Shown here piece by piece: positions 48,089-57,368 of a DNA stretch of 64,000 nt (position 1 is the first letter of the stretch; each line of letters opens with the position of its first letter). A program made the position numbers and the translations under genes. The notes beneath the pieces were generated by a model. It worked only from the letters and a program-made list of their open reading frames with translations. It was not told where the DNA came from and did no database searches. Origin of the DNA: Caulobacter sp. Root1455 (GTDB lineage Bacteria; Pseudomonadota; Alphaproteobacteria; Caulobacterales; Caulobacteraceae); assembly GCF_001426905.1 (NCBI RefSeq), contig NZ_LMFQ01000024.1, positions 254,669 through 318,668 of the forward strand, read 5' to 3'.

Positions 48089-48946
48089 ATGAACGACGAC
48101 GCCGTCCCCCTGCTCGCCCGCATCGCCGACGCCCTGGAGCGCCTGGCTCCGGCCGCTCCGGCCGCCCCCGCCTTCGACGCCGGGCGGCTTTTCCGGCATG
48201 AGCCCCATTCTCCTGAAAAGGGGGGCAGCGGCGGCTTCGTACCGGCTCCGGACTATCCGATGGCCCTGGACCTGCTGATCGGCGTCGATCGGCAGAAGGA
48301 CCGCTTCGTCGAGAATCTCCGTCGCTTCGCCGTCGGCCTGCCCTGCAACCACGTGCTGCTGTGGGGCGTGCGCGGCACGGGCAAGAGCTCGCTGACCAAG
48401 TCGGCCTTCATGGTGCTGGCGGCCGAGTTTCCCGCCCTGAAGCTGGTCGAGGTCGACCGCGACGAGGTGACCGCCCTGCCCCCGCTGTTCGACCAGCTGC
48501 GCGCGCGCCCGGAGCGCTTCGTGGTGCTGTGCGACGACCTGTCTTTCGAGGACGGGGCGGCGGCCGCCAAGGCGCTGAAATCGGCCCTGGAAGGCGGCGT
48601 GGCCGGCCCGCCCGAGAACGTGCTGTTCGTCGCCACCTCCAACCGCCGCCACCTGATGCCGCGCGACCACGTCGAGAGCCAGGGCGCGATCGCCGCCGCC
48701 GAGAACGCCGAGGAGGAGATGAGCGTCTCCGACCGCTTCGGCCTGTGGATCGGCTTTCCGCCCATGGACCAGCCGACCTATCTGGCGGCGGTCCACGCCT
48801 ATGCCGACCGGTTCGGCCTGAAGGTCGAGAACCTCGAGCGCCGGGCCCTGCAATGGTCGCAGCTGCGCGGCGCCCGCTCGGGCCGGGTGGCCTGGCAGTT
48901 CACCCGTGACCTGGCCGGCGAGCTGGGTGTAAACTTGCCCGCGTAA
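48089..48946 (+). CDS. DUF815 family AAA-type ATPase
   Basis: A 285-residue ATPase. It starts at an ATG with AGGGAG upstream. Walker A is WGVRGTGKSSLTKS (near residue 93), Walker B is FVVLCDDLSFE, and sensor 1 is VLFVATSNRRHLMPRD. The family core LIGVDRQKDRFVENLRRFAV and the acidic ENAEEEMSVSDRFGLWIGF block identify DUF815. The Ala/Pro-rich N-terminus (ERLAPAAPAAPA) is disordered. The function of the family is not established; a helicase-loader-like role has been suggested from fold. It is divergent from yajC. Confidence 0.93.
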   Translation: MNDDAVPLLARIADALERLAPAAPAAPAFDAGRLFRHEPHSPEKGGSGGFVPAPDYPMALDLLIGVDRQKDRFVENLRRFAVGLPCNHVLLWGVRGTGKSSLTKSAFMVLAAEFPALKLVEVDRDEVTALPPLFDQLRARPERFVVLCDDLSFEDGAAAAKALKSALEGGVAGPPENVLFVATSNRRHLMPRDHVESQGAIAAAENAEEEMSVSDRFGLWIGFPPMDQPTYLAAVHAYADRFGLKVENLERRALQWSQLRGARSGRVAWQFTRDLAGELGVNLPA

Positions 48947-48964
48947 AACCCTACGGAGGCCCGC

Positions 48965-49204
48965 ATGGGCAAGCCTTGGTTTCGCGTGAAGCGTTATGGA
49001 TTCGGGGCCGGTTGGCCCCGCAGCTGGGAAGGCTGGGCGTTGGTCATCGGCTTCCTGGTCGTCGTCATGACCAGCAGCCTGGTGTTGGTGGAGCGCAACC
49101 CCGGCCTTCACCTCGGCGTGGTGCTGGCCTCCACGGCGATCGTCCTCGTCGTCAGCTGGCGTAAGAGCGACGGTCCGTGGAAGTGGCGCTGGGGCCGGGA
49201 CTAG
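48965..49204 (+). CDS. small membrane protein, unknown
   Basis: A 79-residue protein. GGAGG precedes the ATG. It starts GKPWFRVKRYGFGAGWPRSW and has two membrane spans (GWALVIGFLVVVMTSSLVLV and HLGVVLASTAIVLVVSW) joined by a short ERNPG loop, ending in a charged KWRWGRD tail. The aromatic-basic N-terminus looks like a membrane-interface segment. It follows the DUF815 ATPase by 18 bases and is probably cotranscribed. The family is not recognised. Confidence 0.8.
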   Translation: MGKPWFRVKRYGFGAGWPRSWEGWALVIGFLVVVMTSSLVLVERNPGLHLGVVLASTAIVLVVSWRKSDGPWKWRWGRD

Positions 49205-49213
49205 GCTGACCGC

Positions 49214-49329
49214 CCTTCCCTCCCCTTTACGGGGAGGGTGGCCCCGAAGGGGTCGGGTGGGACTTGATGAGTCAGCGGACCCCGCCCACCAGCTTCGCTG
49301 GTCCCCCCTCCCCACAAGGGGGAGGGAAA
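49214..49329. repeat. inverted-repeat element, family D, copy 1
   Basis: Imperfect terminal inverted repeats: CCTTCCCTCCCCTTTACGGG and CCACAAGGGGGAGGGAAAG. Internal blocks (GGTGGCCCCGAAGGGGTCGG and CCACCAGCTTCGCTGG) are small palindromes. It resembles the element at 55104 in its GAGGGTGGCCCC block. It separates the convergent small membrane protein and dipM genes. Confidence 0.8.
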
Positions 49330-49339
49330 GATCTTCATA

Positions 49340-51217
49340 TTACCTCGGCAGCACCAGGCCCGGATCGACCGGACGCGCCTTGTCCTTCGGGGTCGGGGCG
49401 TAGCGTACCTCGAAGTGCAGCTGCGGCTCGGTGACGCCGCCGGTCTGGCCGACCGCGCCCAGGGTGGCGCCTTGGGCGACCTGCTGGCGCATCTTCACTT
49501 CGGTGGACGACAGGTGGGCGTAGGCCGTCACCCAGCCGTCGGCGTGCTTGACCAGCACCAGATTGCCGAAGCCCGGCACCTGGTTGCCGGCATAGACCAC
49601 CTCACCCGCCGCGGCGGCGCGGACCGGCGTGCCGGCGGCCGCGCGGATGTTGACGCCGTCGTTGCGCTGGCCCGTGCCCTTGGGGCCGAAGTCGGAGATC
49701 GTCTCGCCCTGCAGCGGCCACACGAAGCGGCCGCGGCCGGCGGCGGTGATCTCGGCCTCGGTCGGCGGCGGGCTGGCGGCGATGATCTGGCCGGCGGACG
49801 GCGGCGGCGTCGCCGGCTGGGCCGAGACCGGACCGCTGGGCGCGCGCGGATAGTTCTGGGTCGGCGGCGGCGAGAAGGGACGCGGCGTGACCGGCGGCTG
49901 GCTCACCGAGGGGCTCATCTTCGCGGCCGGAGGGTTGTAGCTGGGCTCCGGCGTGGTCGGGCGCGGGGTCGTGGGACGCGGCGCGGCCGGCGTGGTCGTC
50001 ACCGTGGTCTTCAGCGGGCCCTTGTCCTTGTAGCCGGACGGCAGACGGATCTTCTGGCCCTTCTTGATCGTGGCCGAGACCTTGATGCCGTTCGCCTCGG
50101 CCAGGGCGGCCGGCTTGACGTTGAAGCGCTTGGCGATGTTGGCCAGGGTGTCGCCGCTGTTGGCGACATAGGCCTTGGCCGTGGTCGCCGGGCCCTTCAG
50201 CTTCTGGCCGGGATGGATCGTGTAAGGCGCCTTGAGCTTGTTGTCCTCGACCAGGTCGGCGCGGGTGGTGTCCAGGCCGCGGGCGATGGCGTCAATCGCG
50301 TCGCCCGACTTGACGGTGTAGGTGCGGCGCGGGCCGGCGACCTCGACCACCGGACCGGTGACGCTGACCGTGGTGGTGGTGACCGGACGGGCGGCGGGCG
50401 CCTCGGGCTCTTCCTCGACGACGCGCGCGGGGGTCGGCGCCGGGGCGCGGCTGGACGTCGAGCCGATCGGCGGCGCGCTGGTCGCCGGGGTCTGGGCGAC
50501 CGCCTGCATCACGGTGGTCTTGCTCGGGCCCTTGTCCTTGTAGCCGTCCGGCAGGCGCAGCTTCTGGCCCTTCCTGATCGCCGAACCCGTGCTCAGGTCG
50601 TTCTCCTCGGCCAGGGCGGCGGCCGAGACCGAGAAGCGCTTGGCGATGGCGAACATCGTGTCGCCGCTCTGGACGACATAGGCCTTGGCGTTCTTGCTCT
50701 CGGGCCCCTGGAGCACCTGGCCGGGATGGATCCGGTACGGCGACTTCAGGTCGTTGTCCTTGGCCAGCTCGGCGCGGGTGGTGCCGAGCGTGCGCGCGAT
50801 GGCGTCGATATTGTCGCCGGCCTTGACCTTATAGGTCTTGGGCGGACCGGCTATCGTCACGACGGGGCCGCCGACCGAGGTCACCACCACGGGGCGTGGC
50901 GCGGGCGCGGGGCGATATTCGGCCGCCGGAGGCGGCGGAGGCGGAGGCGGAGGCTCGGCGGCGGTCGCCGGCGCCAGGGGCTGGCTGGAGACGCCGGTTC
51001 CGCCGATGGGCACGGAGAAGTTGGGCGGCGGCTCCTCGGCCCGCGGGGTCGAGGGTCCCTCGGGCTGCTGGTCGGCGACCGGCGCCTGGACGATCGGGAA
51101 GTTCGGCGTGGGGGCCTCGCCGCGGATCGGATATTGCGCGCCGCCCGTGCTTTCGCAGGCCGCGAGGGTTCCAGCCGTCAGGGCGATCACCGCCGCGCGC
51201 GTCCACAACTGCCTCAT
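49340..51217 (-). CDS. dipM: DipM-like cell division lipoprotein, four LysM domains plus degenerate LytM
   Basis: A 625-residue protein. A strong AAGGAG precedes the ATG at 51215-51217. The lipobox is TLAACES. Four LysM domains occur in two pairs (KTYKVKAGDNIDAIARTLGT, AYVVQSGDTMFAIAKRFSV, RTYTVKSGDAIDAIARGLDT, AYVANSGDTLANIAKRFNV), separated by Pro/Thr/Ala-rich linkers. The C-terminal LytM/M23 domain has NDGVNI in place of the zinc motif HxGxDI and PQLHFE in place of HLHFE, so it should not be an active peptidase. This is the known layout of Caulobacter DipM, which activates amidases and transglycosylases at the septum. Confidence 0.92.
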   Translation of the reverse strand: MRQLWTRAAVIALTAGTLAACESTGGAQYPIRGEAPTPNFPIVQAPVADQQPEGPSTPRAEEPPPNFSVPIGGTGVSSQPLAPATAAEPPPPPPPPPAAEYRPAPAPRPVVVTSVGGPVVTIAGPPKTYKVKAGDNIDAIARTLGTTRAELAKDNDLKSPYRIHPGQVLQGPESKNAKAYVVQSGDTMFAIAKRFSVSAAALAEENDLSTGSAIRKGQKLRLPDGYKDKGPSKTTVMQAVAQTPATSAPPIGSTSSRAPAPTPARVVEEEPEAPAARPVTTTTVSVTGPVVEVAGPRRTYTVKSGDAIDAIARGLDTTRADLVEDNKLKAPYTIHPGQKLKGPATTAKAYVANSGDTLANIAKRFNVKPAALAEANGIKVSATIKKGQKIRLPSGYKDKGPLKTTVTTTPAAPRPTTPRPTTPEPSYNPPAAKMSPSVSQPPVTPRPFSPPPTQNYPRAPSGPVSAQPATPPPSAGQIIAASPPPTEAEITAAGRGRFVWPLQGETISDFGPKGTGQRNDGVNIRAAAGTPVRAAAAGEVVYAGNQVPGFGNLVLVKHADGWVTAYAHLSSTEVKMRQQVAQGATLGAVGQTGGVTEPQLHFEVRYAPTPKDKARPVDPGLVLPR

Positions 51218-51318
51218 AGCCTCTCCTTTGCCTCGCGAGGCTCCAGACGCCGTCGCAAGGGTAAACCAACCATTAAACATCTCGCGTCGCTTCCGGAACC
51301 CGAAGCCGCCGCCCCGCT

Positions 51319-51975
51319 CTACTCGCGGGCGACGCCGTCCAGGATCGGGACGAAACGCACGTCGCAAAGGACTTCAACGGTGAAGCCCCCCTTTCCGTCG
51401 CCCGCATAGCGGCGAAGACTCTGCACGGGCCCCTTGCCCACCGGCGCGACGAGCACGCCCTGGGGCTTGAGCTGCGAAAGCAGAGTTTCCGGCTCATCCT
51501 GCGCGGCGGCCGTGACCAGAATGCGGTCGAACGGCGCCTGTTTGGGCCAGCCTTCCCATCCATCCCCAAATTTCGTGATGACGTTGGTCAGGCCCAGCAC
51601 GGCGAAGCGGGCCTCGGCCTCCTTCATCAGGGTCCGGTAGCGCTCGATCGTATAGACCAGCCGCGACACCCGGCTGAGGACGGCGGTCTGGTAGCCCGAG
51701 CCGGTGCCGATCTCCAGCACCCGGCAGCGCGGCTCCAGGGTCAGGGCCTGGGTCATCAGGCCGACGATGAACGGCTGGCTGATCGTCTGGCCGCAGGCGA
51801 TCGGCAGGGCCGAGTCCTCCCAGGACCGTTCCTTGAACAGGTCGGGCGTGAACAGGTCGCGCGGGGTCTTCTCGATGGCGCCGAGCACGGCCGGGTCGGT
51901 GACGCCCTGGGCGCGCAGGGCGGCCATCAGCGCCTTCAGGCGGGCCTCGGGCGTGTCGCTCTTGGCGTGGGCCAT
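51319..51975 (-). CDS. pcm: protein-L-isoaspartate O-methyltransferase
   Basis: A 218-residue protein starting [20 protein letters not shown] (ATG at 51973-51975). The PCMT signatures are FKERSWEDSALPIACGQTIS, QPFIVGLMTQAL, motif I VLEIGTGSGYQTAVLSRVS and the DRILVTAAAQDEPETLLSQL block. It repairs isoaspartyl damage in aged proteins. Its ATG shares one base with the surE stop; surE-pcm is a conserved gram-negative pair. dipM follows after about 100 bases on the same strand, so it may share the transcript. Confidence 0.95.
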   Translation of the reverse strand: MAHAKSDTPEARLKALMAALRAQGVTDPAVLGAIEKTPRDLFTPDLFKERSWEDSALPIACGQTISQPFIVGLMTQALTLEPRCRVLEIGTGSGYQTAVLSRVSRLVYTIERYRTLMKEAEARFAVLGLTNVITKFGDGWEGWPKQAPFDRILVTAAAQDEPETLLSQLKPQGVLVAPVGKGPVQSLRRYAGDGKGGFTVEVLCDVRFVPILDGVARE

Positions 51976-52799
51976 CACGCGCCCGCTTCCGTCTTCAGCG
52001 GCTCCGGCCCAGATCGCTCGAAACGGGGGGGCGAGCCGCCGAGCACGCCCTTCATGGCCGCGACGGTCTGGTTGTGCGTCAGGTCGATATGCAGCGGCGT
52101 GACCGAGATGCGTCCTTCGTAGACGGCCTTCAGATCGGTTCCCTCCACCGGCGTGGACGGCTTGAGCACGAAGCCGGTCCAATAGTAGTCGCGACCGCGC
52201 AGGTCGGTCCGCTTTTCCATGCTCCGCATGTGCGAGTCGCGGAAGCCCTGGCGGGTGACTTCCACCTCGGTGACGCTTTCAGGGGCAAGCGGCGGGAAGT
52301 TGACGTTCATGATGACGTCCTTGGGCCAGCCGATCTCCAGCAGGCGGCGGACGATGCCGGGCCCGTAGTGCTCGGCGGTCTCCCAGTGGGCGACCACCTC
52401 GTCGTGGAAATAGGTCATGGCCTGGGACAGGGCGATCGAGGGGATCCCCAGGGCCATGCCCTCGATGGCGCCGGCCACCGTGCCCGACAGGGTGACGTCC
52501 TCGGCCAGGTTCTGGCCGCGGTTGACGCCCGACAGCACCAGGTCCGGCGTGGGTCCCTCGATCAGCTGCTGCACGGCCATGGCCACGCAGTCGGTGGGCG
52601 TGCCCTCGATGGCGAAGCGGCGCGGGTCGACGCGGCGCACGCGGATCGGGTCCGACAGGGTCAGGGACCGGCCGGCGCCCGACTGTTCGTATTCCGGGGC
52701 CACGATCCAGATGTCGTCCGACAGCGCGCGGGCGATGCGCTCCAGGCTTTCGAGGCCGGGGGCGTGGATGCCGTCGTCGTTGGTGAGGAGGATGCGCAT
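51975..52799 (-). CDS. surE: 5'/3'-nucleotidase SurE
   Basis: A 274-residue nucleotidase starting [20 protein letters not shown], with metal-binding Asp8 and Asp9. The other metal ligands are in [14 protein letters not shown] (Ser) and [20 protein letters not shown] (Asn). A survival-type phosphatase for nucleoside monophosphates, working in the cytosol. It is first in the surE-pcm pair. A 144-bp element with long terminal inverted repeats separates it from serS upstream. Confidence 0.96.
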   Translation of the reverse strand: MRILLTNDDGIHAPGLESLERIARALSDDIWIVAPEYEQSGAGRSLTLSDPIRVRRVDPRRFAIEGTPTDCVAMAVQQLIEGPTPDLVLSGVNRGQNLAEDVTLSGTVAGAIEGMALGIPSIALSQAMTYFHDEVVAHWETAEHYGPGIVRRLLEIGWPKDVIMNVNFPPLAPESVTEVEVTRQGFRDSHMRSMEKRTDLRGRDYYWTGFVLKPSTPVEGTDLKAVYEGRISVTPLHIDLTHNQTVAAMKGVLGGSPPRFERSGPEPLKTEAGA

Positions 52800-52802
52800 C
52801 TA

Positions 52803-52946
52803 CTTCTCCTCACCCGTGAAACGGGGGAGGTGGCGCGATGCGAATACGCATCGTGACGGAGGGGGCGTCAGGCCGCCTCGGTGCAGCGGGGACGCCCCCT
52901 CCACCGCTACGCGGTCCCCCTCCCCCGTTTCACGGGTGAGGAGAAG
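52803..52946. repeat. inverted-repeat element, family E, perfect 28-bp ends
   Basis: A 144-bp element whose terminal 28 bases (52803-52830 and 52919-52946) are perfect inverted copies starting CTTCTCCTCACCCGTGAAAC. The middle contains further inverted blocks (GAGGGGGCGTC with GACGCCCCCTC). The whole gap between serS and surE is this element, so the surE promoter would have to lie in it or further upstream. Confidence 0.9.
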
Positions 52947-52960
52947 AGGAGCCAAGCCCG

Positions 52961-54621
<1,661 letters not shown>

Positions 54622-55092
54622 TTGAAGAAGTTCGCTATTCTGGCCGCTGTCGCCGCCGTGTCGGCCGTCGCCGTTCCCGCCAGCGCCGCTCAACTGGTCC
54701 GCATCTCGCTGGCCGGCAAGTCGACCGCCCAGATCGACGCCGAAATCCGCGCCGCCGCCCAGACCGTCTGCACCGACCGCAAGGCCGTCGTCTCGAACGC
54801 GTGCGTGATCTCCACGATCGGCGACGCCCAGCGCCAGCTGAACGGCGTCATCCAGACCCGCACCGTCAAGACCGCCGTGCGCAGCGAAGCCGTGACCGTC
54901 ATCCGCGTCTCGCTGAAGGGCAAGTCGGCCGACCAGATCAACGCCGACATCAAGCTGGCCGCCGAAGCCGTCTGCAAGGCCGCCAACAGCTCGGGCAGCC
55001 GCGCCGACATCCGCGCCTGCGTCGGCGGCACGGTCCGCTCGGCCAAGGCCCAGCTGCAGGCCGCGACCGTCTCGAACCGTCAAGACGCCTAA
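54622..55092 (+). CDS. UrcA family exported protein with duplicated domain, TTG start
   Basis: A 156-residue exported protein. GGAG lies 7 bases before a TTG at 54622; no ATG in frame fits. The signal peptide is KKFAILAAVAAVSAVAVPAS. The mature protein is two copies of the same ~55-residue unit: VRISLAGKSTAQIDAEIRAA (Cys further on) and IRVSLKGKSADQINADIKLA (Cys further on). The GKS..QI.A.I..AA..VC pattern is that of UrcA proteins, which are normally single-unit. The function of the family is unknown. Confidence 0.85.
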   Translation: MKKFAILAAVAAVSAVAVPASAAQLVRISLAGKSTAQIDAEIRAAAQTVCTDRKAVVSNACVISTIGDAQRQLNGVIQTRTVKTAVRSEAVTVIRVSLKGKSADQINADIKLAAEAVCKAANSSGSRADIRACVGGTVRSAKAQLQAATVSNRQDA

Positions 55093-55103
55093 GCCAGTCA
55101 CAT

Positions 55104-55264
55104 CCCCTCTCCCCTTGGGGGAGAGGGTGGCCCCGCAACGCGGGGTCGGGTGAGGGTTGAAGACCAAAAAAGCCGCGTCCAGTCGCAAGACCGGACGCGG
55201 CTTTTGCTTTTGAGAGACCCCCCATCCGGCGCTGCGCGCCACCTTCTCCCGCAAGGGGAGAAGG
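55104..55264. repeat. inverted-repeat element, family D, carrying an internal terminator
   Basis: The outer arms are imperfect inverted copies (CCTCTCCCCTTGGGGGAGAG and CTTCTCCCGCAAGGGGAG), with inner GGTGGCCCCGCAACGCGGGG and GCTGCGCGCCACC blocks. A perfect rho-independent terminator (55166-55206) sits in the centre. It lies between convergent UrcA and tatC. Confidence 0.85.
55166..55206. terminator. bidirectional rho-independent terminator
   Basis: AGCCGCGTCC (55171-55180) pairs with GGACGCGGCT (55193-55202), flanked by AAAAAA on the left and TTTT on the right, so it can end transcripts from both the UrcA gene and tatC. Confidence 0.9.
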
Positions 55265-55274
55265 AAGGGACAGA

Positions 55275-56177
55275 CTAGACCGCGACCACGTCCTTGTTCT
55301 GCTCGCGCTCGTCCTTGGCCTTGCGGCGCTCGATCAGCCACACGCACCAGATCGCGATCTCGTAGAGCAGGCACATCGGGATCGCCAGGGTCATCTGGCT
55401 GATCGGGTCGGGCGGGGTCAGGATGGCCGCGGCGATGAACACGCCGACGATGGCGTAACGGCGGCCGTCGCGCAGCAGCTTGCTGGAGACGATGCCCGCC
55501 ATGCCCAGCAGCGAAACCACCACCGGCAGCTGGAAACACAGGCCGAACGCCAACAGCAGGGTGGTCACCAGGGTCAGGTAGTCGCTGACCTTGGGCAGCA
55601 GCTGGATCGAGATGCCGGCGGTGCTGATCTGCTGGCTCAGCGAAAACCACAGCACGAACGGCAGCATCACGTAATAGACCAGGGCCGCGCCCAGGATGAA
55701 CATCACCGGCGAGGCGATCAGGAACGGCAGGAAGGCGTGGCGCTCGTTCTTGTAGAGGCCCGGCGCGACGAAGCGGTAGAGCTGCCAGGCCAGCACCGGG
55801 AAGGTCAGGACCACCGCCCCGAACCCGGCCAGCTTCAGCTTGGTGAAGAAGAACTCCAGGGCGGCGGTGTAGACCAGGCCCAGGGCCTTGGTGTCGGTCT
55901 GCGGGATGTCCTTCAGGCCCAGCAGGGCCAGCAGCAGATCGAACGGGCCGTGATGGCCGCCGGCGTGCTGGGCGGCCAGCAGCTTCTGGGCCACCGTGAA
56001 CGGCGTGACCAGGAACAGGAAGATCTGGTCGGCGAAGGCGAAACAGACGCCGAAGCCGATGAACAGGGCCGCCACGCAGATGATCAGCCGCATGCGCAGC
56101 TCGATCAGGTGGTCCATCAGCGGCGCGCGCGAGGCTTCGATCTCGTCTTCCGGATCGTGTCCGATGGCGTTGGTCAC
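55275..56177 (-). CDS. tatC: Sec-independent translocase subunit TatC
   Basis: A 300-residue protein with six membrane spans. The N-terminal PLMDHLIELRMRLIICVAAL carries the conserved twin-arginine receptor residues (HLxELRxR). FVAPGLYKNERHAFLPFLI and FGLCFQLPVVVSLL are further family blocks. A 45-residue His/Gly-containing insert (AQHAGGHHGPFDLLLALLGL) lies in the first periplasmic loop, as is common in alphaproteobacteria. It recognises the Tat signal peptides of folded substrates. Overlaps the tatB stop by 4 bases. Confidence 0.97.
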   Translation of the reverse strand: MTNAIGHDPEDEIEASRAPLMDHLIELRMRLIICVAALFIGFGVCFAFADQIFLFLVTPFTVAQKLLAAQHAGGHHGPFDLLLALLGLKDIPQTDTKALGLVYTAALEFFFTKLKLAGFGAVVLTFPVLAWQLYRFVAPGLYKNERHAFLPFLIASPVMFILGAALVYYVMLPFVLWFSLSQQISTAGISIQLLPKVSDYLTLVTTLLLAFGLCFQLPVVVSLLGMAGIVSSKLLRDGRRYAIVGVFIAAAILTPPDPISQMTLAIPMCLLYEIAIWCVWLIERRKAKDEREQNKDVVAV

Positions 56178-56752
56178 GAGGTGATGTCCGAATTGGCCGC
56201 GTCATTGCCCGAGCCAGGGCCCTTGGCGACGCGCTTGCGGGCCGGCTTGGTCGGAACCGACAGGTCGCCCTTGGCCGGCTTAGCCTTGGGCTTGGAGACG
56301 ATCTCGGTCTTGGGCTTGGCGGCCGCCCGGGGCTTGCGGGCCGCCTTGGCGACGATCTCGACCGTCGGCGCCGGGGCTTCGATCGTCGAGGTCAGCGACT
56401 GATAGGCGTCGTGCGGCGAGACCTTGACCGCGCCGCTGTTGAGGCTGGCGTCGATGTCGGCGAACACCTGGTCGACGTGGTCGGCCCTGCCGGCCTGGGC
56501 CGCGGCGTCGTGCATCGGGTCGGTGTACCGCCCCTCGCGCATCGCCTGGACTTCCTTGCGCAGCTCGTCGAGCTCCGACTGGCGGGCCATCTCGTCGAAG
56601 CTGGCGCGGAATTCATTGGCCATGCCGCGGATCTTGCCGACGAACTGACCGAGCTTTCGCAGCAGGACGGGCAGGTCCTTGGGCCCCACCACGATCAAGG
56701 CGACCGCGGCGATGACCAGGAGTTCCGTGCCGCCGACATCAAAACCGAGCAT
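56174..56752 (-). CDS. tatB: Sec-independent translocase subunit TatB
   Basis: A 192-residue protein starting MLGFDVGGTELLVIAAVALI. A single membrane span is followed by the hinge GPKDLPVLLRKLGQFVGKIR and an amphipathic helix, then a ~100-residue Lys/Ala/Pro-rich tail (PKTEIVSKPKAKPAKGDLSV). It works with TatC in substrate binding. Second gene of tatA-tatB-tatC; the start lies ~150 bases after the tatA stop, and this gap contains a dispersed repeat. Confidence 0.95.
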   Translation of the reverse strand: MLGFDVGGTELLVIAAVALIVVGPKDLPVLLRKLGQFVGKIRGMANEFRASFDEMARQSELDELRKEVQAMREGRYTDPMHDAAAQAGRADHVDQVFADIDASLNSGAVKVSPHDAYQSLTSTIEAPAPTVEIVAKAARKPRAAAKPKTEIVSKPKAKPAKGDLSVPTKPARKRVAKGPGSGNDAANSDITS

Positions 56753-56764
56753 AGACGCGCCTTA

Positions 56765-56822
56765 CAGCGTTTTCGAGCGAAGTGGACACCGGTTCGCGTG
56801 AAGAAAACGCGACGAACACAAA
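56765..56822. repeat. dispersed alphaproteobacterial intergenic repeat in the tatA-tatB gap
   Basis: GCGTTTTC (56767-56774) and GAAAACGC (56803-56810) flank AAGTGGACACCGGTTCGCGT. I recognise this string as a repeat scattered through many alphaproteobacterial genomes; the recognition is from memory and was not searched. A similar fragment is near 57284. Confidence 0.6.
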
Positions 56823-56902
56823 ATGAGCGAGCCGGCGACCGGCGCGCGAAGTGAACGAAGGCCGCGGCCGCCCTCCCCTGGGAGCGCGGCGCGGCGAATC
56901 TC

Positions 56903-57127
56903 CTACGACTTGCGCAGGTCTTCCTTCTCGGCCTCGGTGCGCGGCAGCGCGCCCGTCGACTTGTTGGCCGAGACCTCGTCGGAGGTGTCGTCCTTCAGGC
57001 CGTCCTTGAAGGCTTTGATGCCCTTGGCCGCATCACCCATGATGCCGGACAGCTTGCCGCGCCCGCCGAACAGCAGGGCCACGACCGCGATCACGATCAC
57101 CCAGTGAATCCAGCTCATACCACCCAT
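56903..57127 (-). CDS. tatA: Sec-independent translocase subunit TatA
   Basis: A 74-residue protein starting [20 protein letters not shown]. One membrane span is followed by the [20 protein letters not shown] hinge and amphipathic helix, then an acidic/polar tail ([18 protein letters not shown]). It oligomerises to form the Tat pore. First gene of the tat operon; tatB starts ~150 bases downstream. Confidence 0.96.
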   Translation of the reverse strand: MGGMSWIHWVIVIAVVALLFGGRGKLSGIMGDAAKGIKAFKDGLKDDTSDEVSANKSTGALPRTEAEKEDLRKS

Positions 57128-57283
57128 GACGACGATGCTCCTTGCGACAGCGGCCCATTAGCCCCTGCGGCGTGTCGTTACAATATCCCTGACAATATAG
57201 GCGGTCGCGAGGCGGGGGGCAAAGCGACGCTGGACGATAAGCCGCCGCCTGCGACGATGTGTAAAGGGTCTATCGGCTCCGAA

Positions 57284-57321
57284 GCCTTTTCGAAGCGAAA
57301 AGGCTCCAATTCAAAGAGTTA
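57284..57321. repeat. hairpin plus repeat fragment
   Basis: GCCTTTTCG (57284-57292) and CGAAAAGGC (57296-57304) form a perfect 9-bp stem with a 3-base loop, then AATTCAAAGAGTTAGAGCG. The tail resembles the end of the dispersed repeat seen in the tatA-tatB gap. It lies between the tatA promoter region and the scpB stop. Confidence 0.5.
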
Positions 57322-57368
57322 GAGCGTGGCGGGCGCCGAAACCGGCACCCCCTTTCGGCTGCCGCGCC

